Shown here piece by piece: positions 56,220-64,000 of a stretch of 64,000 nucleotides of DNA. A program made the position numbers and the translations under genes. The DNA lies in the NCBI GenBank assembly GCA_026182355.1, contig JAPFBL010000308.1, positions 186,001-250,000 on the forward strand, given 5' to 3'. Below the pieces are notes generated by a model, which had not been told where the DNA came from, searched no databases, and was given only the letters and a program-made list of their open reading frames with translations. This stretch comes from Hermatobates lingyangjiaoensis (taxonomy: Eukaryota; Arthropoda; Insecta; Hemiptera; Hermatobatidae). Positions within the stretch are counted from its first letter, which is position 1. Each line of letters begins with the position of its first letter.

Positions 56220-58750
56220 TACAACTATTTAAGTGCACTTTTAAGTAAGACAAAACATTTTAAAGAATAGAATTATTTCAATTTAATCTTCTCAACAACA
56301 TAACATTTAATGAAATCAATGTTAAATTCAATCCTTCTTAGAAAGATGGTCATGTTGAATTTTTGAATGCTGTATGATTATTGTAGTTAAAATGTTTCAT
56401 TTTAGTTCATAATCCTTTTAAAAATGAAAGTTCAATAAATAAAGAAAATAACTTTAGAATTTTAAATTCCAAAAATTGTTAATTTGAAAACGGTTGACTT
56501 ACGAATAGCATTAATGATGAAAAATAAAACGTACTTTCTGCTAATTAACGTCGTGTTACAACTTGTACACGCTTACAGTTGGTTTTGTCACTTATTTACC
56601 GACGCTTTCCCACCTTCAGAACGTAGTAAATAAATTCTTCAATTATTCAAAGCATCATGGTCTTGCTGAGATAAGATTTTTCCCCTGCCAAACAGTGTCG
56701 ATCATTTTTATGGTTAATTAACTTTCCTTCTAACATCTGATGCTTATGTCTCCAGAGAGTGCACTCCCTGCAAAGACCGATATAAAATGCCCCGTTTACT
56801 CTTTAACTCTAAGATTCTAGTTCTTCCATCCTTGCTAAAGATGCCATTATCAAGCATAGCTAACGGCCAATTTTCTCTTTTCCTTAACATCAATACACCA
56901 AAGAACCTTCTCAAATTTTTTTTTCAGCGTCTCGTCAATAGCTGCCCTAAATTTTCATAACAAACCCTCTTCTTCAATGGTTTTATTAATATTAAACGAC
57001 ACATTACTCTTTAATTTAAACTATACAATAGATCAAATCAAAAACTTAAATTTCTTGTGTTTCTTGCAAAAACAATTAGAACCTAGTTCAACACTATCTT
57101 CTGGAAACACGTCTGCAAGCCTTGAGCTTTTAACCGTTAAGCAGAACATTAAGTTGAATCTGATATTTTTAAGATGCAAAAACTATTCTGTTGTGTATAC
57201 TCAACCAGACATGATCAACTTGTAAAATTCACAACGTAATTTTCAAGAATCTAAACGTTGATTTATATTTTTTCGTTTCATGTACGAAATATAATCAATG
57301 CATATTATCAAAATGTAACAACTTTCGTTTGCATATACCAATGTTTCTATTCATTTGCCCTAAATCTATGGATGGTACTTCTCATCTCTTTTTCTTGACG
57401 TGACCGCGTTAAGAAATATCATCGAAGATATTTCTGGAGCTAAGTCTCGTTCGCAGTCCATTGGTTACTTACTCTGGTTTGGTGTTTCTCAGGCTTTACA
57501 CAACATAACACTGAACGCTGATGGCAATGAAGCATTTAGTTATAGTTACCCTTCGCTCTAAAGTCACGCTGCTGTCGTGTAATTGTAACTACAATTTACA
57601 CTTTACTCCCATCATTTCTGGCCGTTTCTTTACATTATCTATATTTAGTTTTGTAATGATGATATTTCTTTATTGTAAACTTGTTGATGAAAGCTTCTAC
57701 TTAGGGTTAGCACATGACCACTTTGAGAATAGAGCATGCGCACTACAACACGGATGCTTAACTTGACAAAACAAAAGTTGCTTATAAGCAGTTACTTATA
57801 AGCTGTTGCACTGAAATTAATCACACACATTTTAGGCAAAAACAAATATATCCTAAATAGAAGTTATTTAACAAGTATAACCTGATCCAAAGTGTATTTA
57901 CAAAAACAATTGCACACATAAAGTTTAAAACGATTTTTAATGGTTTCTAAAACAACTCAAAATTATGTTCAAAATGATAATTTTGAACAACAACAAAAAT
58001 GACTGAAGTTTTTAACAGTGAAGTTGTTTATCCAGTCATCTGTGTTTAATTAAATTAGTTAAAGTAATTTTATTTGTCATGCTGAATTTAAAACTCTCTA
58101 TTATCATAGTAAAGAAAAGGCTTTGATTTGACAGAACTATTTTTTCCAACACTGACACTAACGTACTTAAAATCTTTGGTATTATTCCATTATATGTGAT
58201 CACATCAAATACGTAAACTCGTAACAAAAAAAACTCACATAATTATCAATATATTTCAGTAATCCATTTGACCATTCCTAACACCTTAACAATCTACATT
58301 AGGTTCAAGTTTGACTTCATTTACTAATCATATATAATCTCTATAAATGATACTTGTGCTATATCCATAGAGATCATACATGCTTAGTAAATAGTAACAA
58401 AGTTTATAAAGATTGAGTTACAGCTAATGATGGTCACAGGGATGTATGATATATATTGCTAATCATATTAGTTGGTTGAAAAGCTAACCTTCTTATTCTT
58501 TAACCTTCATAATATATTCAAATTCTTCTTTATCATTGCCTTCATCACTAGTTTTATCTTATTGATTTTTTTTAACAATTGAAATCATTCACGGATTTTG
58601 CTCAAACACAGATGATCTAGTGTTTTTCATATTATTTCATATTTCCCTAAAAGATTTCCTTTAAATATCTATCACTATATCACTATTTCCACTGGCTCTG
58701 CATCATCTTTTTATACTTCACAAGTTTTTTAATCAAAATTAAACTTTTTG
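56220..58750. other. Interval without recognised gene
   Basis: Slightly less AT-rich patches at 56560-56830 and 57370-57560; frames up to 82 codons with no recognised domain. Confidence 0.5.
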
Positions 58751-58754
58751 AATA

Positions 58755-58826
58755 AGCACACACACACACACACACACACACAAATATATATATATATTAT
58801 ATATATATATATATATATATTTATAA
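58755..58826. repeat. (CA)n then (TA)n microsatellite
   Basis: CA run at 58758-58782 then TA to 58821. Confidence 0.95.
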
Positions 58827-59032
58827 AGATTTCACATAAACACGTGAAATAACAATCAATGATCAAACCAGAATAAGAAATGGGAAAACAAGACTAAGAT
58901 CTTTCAACCGTAACAAGCGGTCTTCGTCAGAAACTTCGTCAGTTGGGTTTTTGACTCTGACGAAGACCGCTTGTTACGGTTGAAAGATCTTAGTCTTGTT
59001 TTCCCATTTCTTATTGTGGTTTGATCATTCAT
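58826..59032. mobile_element. Family D foldback between TA tracts
   Basis: Arms as in 54630-54850. The minus-strand ribozyme has lost its helix I partner (GAAAC instead of AGTC after the core); the plus one is intact. Confidence 0.9.
58953..58995 (+). ncRNA. Hammerhead ribozyme motif, family D, intact
   Basis: GACT - CTGACGA - ACCG/CGGT - GAAA - GATCTT - AGTC. Confidence 0.87.
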
Positions 59033-59104
59033 ATATATATTATATATATATATTATATAAATATATTTTATATATATATAATATATTATATATATATTAT
59101 ATAA

Positions 59105-59148
<44 letters not shown>
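59030..59148. repeat. (TA)n-rich tract
   Basis: Interrupted TA sequence shared as boundary by the family D foldback (left) and a PLE head (right). Confidence 0.9.
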
Positions 59149-59321
59149 GTATACTTTGGGAGCAGACCTTCTTTTAAACAAACCTCATTAAAGATCTTGC
59201 CAACATTAAGTTTAGTATGTTTCCTACATACCTTTTCAAGGTTTCGAATGCTACCTTTCCATCTCTGTGGTATCATATAAATTAACTCACCGATTTTTTT
59301 ATCTTTAATTGTATTTTTCAT
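59097..59321 (-). CDS. PLE ORF N-terminal fragment
   Basis: Minus strand: MKNTIKDKKIGELIYMIPQR, SIRNLEKVCRKHTKLNVGKI, FNEVCLKEGLLPKYTNNIY, then Ile-Tyr from TA. Same motif as the other heads. About 20-70 bp upstream (59390-59335) is a hammerhead-like stretch CTTGAGA...GGCCGAAACATCGG whose core departs from CUGANGA. Confidence 0.72.
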
Positions 59322-59479
59322 ATTACATGTCCGATGTTTCGGCCTACGTTGACCATTCTCAAGGATTCTATATACAAGGTTTTTTTAACAATTCTAATAA
59401 ATACTTATTTACAATGACAATTACATCACTTCTATCAAACATAACTAATAATAAAATATACTTTTAAAAACACTACCTT

Positions 59480-59485
<6 letters not shown>

Positions 59486-59520
<35 letters not shown>
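59486..59520. repeat. (TA)n microsatellite
   Basis: Left boundary of the family E palindrome. Confidence 0.95.
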
Positions 59521-59523
<3 letters not shown>

Positions 59524-59565
59524 AATGAAAAAAGACAACAAATAGAAGAAGCGAGAAAACTTACT

Positions 59566-59602
59566 GGGTCGATATTTCGAACTGAAGTTCGTCGTCAGGG
59601 AG
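59566..59602 (-). ncRNA. Hammerhead-like motif, family E
   Basis: CTGACGA (59598-59592), helix II GAACT-TC-AGTTC, GAAA (59578-59575), UAUC: a one-pair helix III with triplet AUC. Core complete but helix I poor. Confidence 0.6.
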
Positions 59603-59743
59603 AAGAAGGGAAGAAGAAGGGAAGAGGAAGAGGCACGTGCGTCCACTCGTACAAGCAGAGGGCTACTCAGTAGCCCTCTGCTTGTACGAGTGGACGCACG
59701 TGCCTCTTCCTCTTCCCTTCTTCTTCCCTTCTTCTTCCCTTCT

Positions 59744-59782
59744 TCTCCCTGACGACGAACTTCAGTTCGAAATATCGACCCA
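59744..59782 (+). ncRNA. Hammerhead-like motif, family E
   Basis: Mirror of 59566-59602: CTGACGA (59749-59755), GAAA (59769-59772). Confidence 0.6.
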
Positions 59783-59858
59783 GTAAGTTTTCTCGCTTCT
59801 TCTATTTGTTGTCTTTTTTCATTTATATATCTGTCCGGTTTGGACCGTTTTAATATTT

Positions 59859-60272
<414 letters not shown>

Positions 60273-60304
60273 ACACTTACACTTACATCAGCTTTCATCC
60301 TGTA

Positions 60305-60960
60305 AATATTAAAATATAAAATATTTAGATAACCTCAAAACTTGTATATCATCATACAATGGTCATAGTACAATAAAAAAACCATATTTGTATTAGAATA
60401 TTGATAGAAAATTAATTAATAAACAGAAGATTTAGTTACAGATGGTATGCTTAAGAAATGTAGTAATCAGAAATTAATTTCCATGACTTTACCTAGATGT
60501 TTTGTTAAATGCAGAGATAGTTACAAAAGCTGAGAAAATCCATAATAGCTGTGAAATGTTTATAATGTTTGTAGTTGATGTTGGTGTAACGCTATGACTG
60601 AAGAAGTTTGAATAAGGAGAAATCGAAATTGCCGATAAACCGAGGAGGGTCCTCTATCAACATCAATCACCCGGAGAACAGACATCAACCTGATGAGTTT
60701 ATTCGAGCAAATGACGCATCACACTTCTAAATGTTACTGATCCACTCAAAGTATCGTTTAATTTTGATTTTTAATATAAGAAAAAGTTTATATATTTACC
60801 GAGATATCAGCTGCCTAGTGGTGTGAACTAGACGTTCTCAACTATGACTGTCTATGACGTTTGGTACTGATCTTAAAAAAACTTGATAAAAAATATATAA
60901 CAATGTACGATTATTCTCTCTAAAGTAATGTATATGCGCCGGTGTATACAACACATGTTC
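60305..60960. other. Interval without recognised gene
   Basis: A ctgaagaagtttgaat...gaaatcgaaattgcc word near 60598 recalls a ribozyme layout but does not fold convincingly. Confidence 0.45.
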
Positions 60961-60962
60961 TA

Positions 60963-60965
60963 GAA

Positions 60966-61020
<55 letters not shown>
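60963..61020. repeat. (TA)n microsatellite
   Basis: Perfect TA run, left boundary of a family F copy. Confidence 0.95.
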
Positions 61021-61022
<2 letters not shown>

Positions 61023-61260
61023 TGTGTTCTCTAATCGGGGTTCGGTCAATTTTCCAGGATAAAAAATTAAACTCTCGTTGCCAACGTTTCGGTTTTATTT
61101 AAAACCTTCTTCATAGGCCTACAAACAAAGGATAATAAGAAATCACATATCAACATCAAACATATACACAATATGAAAATGGATGGTTACAACTTATGAA
61201 TATTACAAGTAGAAATATTTCAGAAGTAGAAAAATTGATCGAACCCCGATTAGAGAACAC
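61021..61260 (-). mobile_element. Family F copy with variant ribozyme-like motif
   Basis: Minus strand: GCC-TATGAAGA, hairpin GGTTTT-AAAT-AAAACC, GAAA, CGTT-GGC. Helix I GCC/GGC, helix II six pairs and GAAAC are all present, but the first core strand has two extra bases compared with CUGANGA. A short inverted piece of the left end (gaaccccgattagagaacac) occurs at 61239-61260. Confidence 0.6.
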
Positions 61261-61297
61261 ACCTATTCTATCAAACGGTCGATATATTATTGAATCT

Positions 61298-61303
<6 letters not shown>

Positions 61304-61346
<43 letters not shown>
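61304..61346. repeat. (TA)n microsatellite
   Basis: Perfect TA run. Confidence 0.95.
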
Positions 61347-61349
<3 letters not shown>

Positions 61350-61351
<2 letters not shown>

Positions 61352-62570
61352 AAAGAAAGCAGCGGAAAATCAAAAATTAAAAAAATAAAAAAGACATAAA
61401 ATTGTAAAGAACGTGTTCTTTACATTTATATTAGTCTGTTAAAATGTATTTTTTAAATTCAACCTGTCCGTAGAAAATGGTTTGGGGTTCATTGGTATGG
61501 GCGATAAATTACTTATATCTAACCTCTATAAATAGCTGAAAATTTTAATAAGATCAAGAAGAAACCAAAGCAAACAAATGAAAACAGGTGGACTTTAACG
61601 GGTTGTCAGTAGAAAACAGTCAGAACGCGTAGTTACCTGTGCTCTACTAGATTCCATATTATTAACCTTATATCTTAATATGATATAAGCATTCAAAATT
61701 GGGCTTCAGCATTCTTCTGAGGCACTGTCTAGTACGAGGACTTGTGTCATTCCATACTAACCAGTACATAAACCAACATATCATTCTTTATGTATAAGAA
61801 ATACATGTTTTGTTTTTAATAGAACCATATTTCACCTCTTTCTCGCACTGTCACTCATTTTCAACATACAAGCTTCAGTTAAAAGAAGACAGAAAATTGA
61901 CTAGCATGATTGCTTTTATACTTGGTTGCATGTTACTGATCAAAGTAAAGATATTGGGTTTTTTTTTTCATTTAATAAATATATTCAAATCAACTTATTT
62001 TGTCTCTCTATCCACCGCACATTTCTATGGGAATACCTTTTAATGAACATATATTTTACACAAACCTATCTGTGAAGCAAAAAATATTGAACACAACATC
62101 TACTTAATCAAATGAGATGAGTAGTAGTATCTCAAGGACTTGAGAATTCACTTCAAGATGATGACCAAAGCTTCTTATAAAATATGGTCACAGTATTCAT
62201 CTTTACCAAATTCAAACAAACAAAAACCTGGTTCACCTATAGTGAAAGTGTCAGCAACTATACTTTAAAACCAACAGATTATTCACCAACAGGGGTTTTT
62301 TTATTATGTTTTAACTATATATTAATCTGAATTAAAATAGAGTTAACATTGAGTTCTACTTTTTTTCAACTCCATTATATATACCTTTTCACACATTCTT
62401 TAGTAGTGTTCTAGAAAAAGTAGAGTTAATTTATAATTGTGCTCATTTTACATACATACAAACTACATTATTTAGCAATTTTTAATCAATAGTTATTAAT
62501 CTTTCAATTAATAGTTATCAATTTTTAATAGGTACTAGTCAAGTTATTAGGGAACACATCTTTCACATTC
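61350..62570. other. AT-rich interval, no gene seen
   Basis: Nothing recognised. Confidence 0.5.
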
Positions 62571-62708
62571 TAAGGTAGTGCAATAGGTTATTGTGTGGTA
62601 TTTACTCATTGCAGGATAAACAAGTTAATGAAATAGTCTCCACATATAGAAGTTTAATAATATAAACACGCGTTTCGAGTTGTATCGCAGACACTCATCC
62701 TTGGTTCT

Positions 62709-62750
62709 ATGCCTGAAGAGGAACACTACGTGTTCGAAACGCCTTGTTTA
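62709..62750 (+). ncRNA. Hammerhead motif, family A, altered helix III
   Basis: CTGAAGA (62713-62719), GAACAC-TAC-GTGTTC, GAAA (62736-62739), but CGCCTTG instead of CGCGTTG, which breaks the second helix III pair. Confidence 0.5.
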
Positions 62751-62873
62751 TATTCTTAAACATTATATTATATGGAATTAACTCTTTCCCTCTATATCTT
62801 TAACATTAGTTTTTGTGGAAACACCATTATTTCGACAACAAAGAACGGAAATAAATAAACCTTCCTTGGTTCT

Positions 62874-62915
62874 ATGCCTGAAGAAGAACACTACGTGTTC
62901 GAAACGCCTTGTTTA
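62874..62915 (+). ncRNA. Hammerhead motif, family A, altered helix III
   Basis: CTGAAGA (62878-62884), GAAA (62901-62904), the same CGCCTTG change as its tandem partner, so the change predates the duplication. Confidence 0.5.
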
Positions 62916-63093
62916 TACTCTTAAACATTATATTATATGTAGAAACTATTTAATTAACTTTTTCACCCTATATATTTAACATTAGTTTTTGTGGAAATAC
63001 GATTATTTCGTCTATAAAGAACGAAAATATATAAATGTTCAACCACATGAATGACAAGTAGGATCATTTCCTCGCTTTGAACATCGAGCCATT

Positions 63094-63197
63094 AATACCG
63101 ATCAATACCAATCAATACAATCAATAATACCGATCAATACCAATCAATACGATCAATAATACCGATCAATATATCAATACCAATATGTCAATACCAA
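63094..63197. repeat. Short tandem repeat, atcaatacc type
   Basis: Repeats of gatcaataccaatcaatac with a longer period of about 40 bp. Confidence 0.9.
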
Positions 63198-63199
63198 GC

Positions 63200-63900
63200 A
63201 GACGAATTTACTGTAAGTACAATACAATAATGATACCTCAATTATAATCCACAATAAAAATAAGTGAACTTAATTTAAGATTTATAAATATTACTTTTCA
63301 AATTATATTTGTAGAAGTAAATAAAATGGGCTGCATCCTTGGACCAAAAAGAATATTTATTACAGATTTATTAGATAAAATAGACTGACAAATCTTAAGA
63401 AAAAACCAAAAGGCAGATGAAAAGAAACTATAAGGTAAACCACTAGAAAATATAATACGTTATATTTAATAAACAGGAAATAAATTAAAAGCCTTATATT
63501 TAAGAGAAATAATTGTTAGAAAGCTGTAAATATAGGGTAACACGTTAAAAACTCTCAGTTTTACTCTAGAAGATGGACAAGATTCAAACAGGTCAAGAGA
63601 AGGATAAAATTAACGAAAAAAGATGTTAGATGTTTCTTAAAGTGTAAATTCATTAATTAATTTCTAATGTTCCATATAATCATAATATTTTCTTTAAAAT
63701 TTATCGCTTAACTCTCCTTTAATTTATTCCCATCAAGTGCTCTAGTTTACAGTAACTCTGAATAAGTGTCAGAAAATAATCAATCAAGATTTACAACATT
63801 CAAAATTCTTTTCAATATTTCTAAGATTGTAAATTTTCAAATAGTAGTTATTATTTTTATGATCAAAATCATTTAATGAAATTTCTTCATAATAGATAAT
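63200..63900. other. AT-rich interval, no gene seen
   Basis: Nothing recognised. Confidence 0.5.
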
Positions 63901-63904
63901 GTAA

Positions 63905-64000
63905 TATCCATGATCAAACCACAATATTAAATAGGAAAACAAGACTAAGATCTTTCAACCGTAACAAGCGATCTTCGTCAGAGATATAAAACCCAACTGA
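63905..64000 (-). mobile_element. Family D copy cut by window edge
   Basis: Left arm of another family D foldback (tgatcaaaccacaata...acccaactga). Its ribozyme (63943-63985, minus) has CTGACGA and GAAA, but AGAT in place of AGTC and a change in helix II (CGAT). Confidence 0.75.

Larger units (their letters stand above)
59521..59858. mobile_element. Family E palindrome
   Basis: Near-perfect inverted repeat with centre at 59668 (ggctact-c-agtagcc) and arms of about 150 bp, differing mainly by one extra cttcttccc unit on the right. Flanked by TA on both sides. Confidence 0.95.
62575..63000 (+). mobile_element. PLE family A, one inverted end and two tandem ribozyme copies
   Basis: Inverted left end at 62585-62690 (gcgtttcg without core), then two direct copies of a 165-bp segment starting near 62695 and 62868, each with a ribozyme and the ...cattatattatatg end. 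Confidence 0.75.

Overview
This 64 kb window looks like non-genic, repeat-dominated DNA from an AT-rich animal genome. I found no host gene, no rRNA gene and no functional tRNA gene. Most open frames are microsatellite read-through ((TA)n gives Ile-Tyr runs, (CA)n gives His-Thr or Val-Cys runs) or chance frames in AT-rich DNA. The repeat content (Penelope-like elements, a jockey-clade LINE, an R1/LOA/I-like LINE, mariner-like and hAT-like DNA transposons, a Helitron/Pif1-type helicase remnant, a tRNA-derived SINE) fits an invertebrate. I lean towards an arthropod, possibly a chelicerate, but the sequence does not settle this.

The dominant theme is Penelope-like elements (PLEs) and short repeats derived from them that carry hammerhead-ribozyme (HHR) motifs. 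I read the type I hammerhead core, CUGANGA - helix II hairpin - GAAA - very short helix III - NUH, at more than twenty places on both strands, in several sequence families labelled A to H here. The best complete examples (family D, e.g. 15824-15866, 25994-26036, 54697-54739, 54771-54813, 58953-58995) have helix I GACT/AGTC, helix II ACCG/CGGT, and AGAUCU closing helix III. PLE protein remnants lie with them: GIY-YIG endonuclease ends at 1056-1487 (-) and 1500-1980 (+), and five copies of the PLE ORF N-terminus (consensus FNNxCxxEDLLPxYTNIY), each ending at a (TA)n or (TG)n tract.

Layout. 1-3,620: inverted PLE complex with endonuclease, ribozymes and foldbacks. 3.6-7.3 kb: AT-rich, with a 77-bp tandem array at 5,600-6,095. 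7.3-12.6 kb: SINE, a 120-bp HHR tandem repeat, families C/D/E/F, and a PLE head with HHR. 13.7-14.7 kb: mariner-like remnants nested in a LINE tail. 15.7-18.8 kb: family D and A foldbacks, copy 1 of a 1.6-kb interspersed repeat, a GC-richer PLE-like repeat. 20-27.4 kb: families B, C, D, F, G and H, an R1-like LINE, and a SINE inside another LINE tail. 28.6-31.9 kb: foldback, two hAT-like elements with 8-bp target duplications, LINE tail. 32.7-35 kb: family A, helicase remnant, a 656-bp element with a 13-bp target duplication. 37.7-42.9 kb: family B ribozyme, CCATGG satellite, third hAT-like element, family A foldback, internally deleted PLE. 43.4-45 kb: tandem array of about 145-bp HHR units. 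45.3-47.1 and 50.2-51.5 kb: further copies of the 1.6-kb repeat with CA tracts. 52.8-53.3 kb: jockey LINE end. 54.5-60.3 kb: palindromes of families D and E, a PLE head, a 400-bp TA/CA tract. 61-64 kb: families F, A and D.

How the parts relate. Nearly every ribozyme-bearing repeat runs HHR, then roughly 60-150 bp, then (TA)n, often with an inverted second copy so that two ribozymes point outward to flanking TA tracts. Copies at 1,500-2,275 and 42,384-42,925 suggest that the PLE terminal repeat includes the first codons of the ORF and ends at Thr-Asn-Ile, where it meets the TA microsatellite. My inference is that TA microsatellites serve as insertion or priming sites and that ribozyme cleavage processes the transcripts. 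HHRs in PLEs are established knowledge. The density, family diversity, tandem array and shared 3' junction are the parts worth following up.
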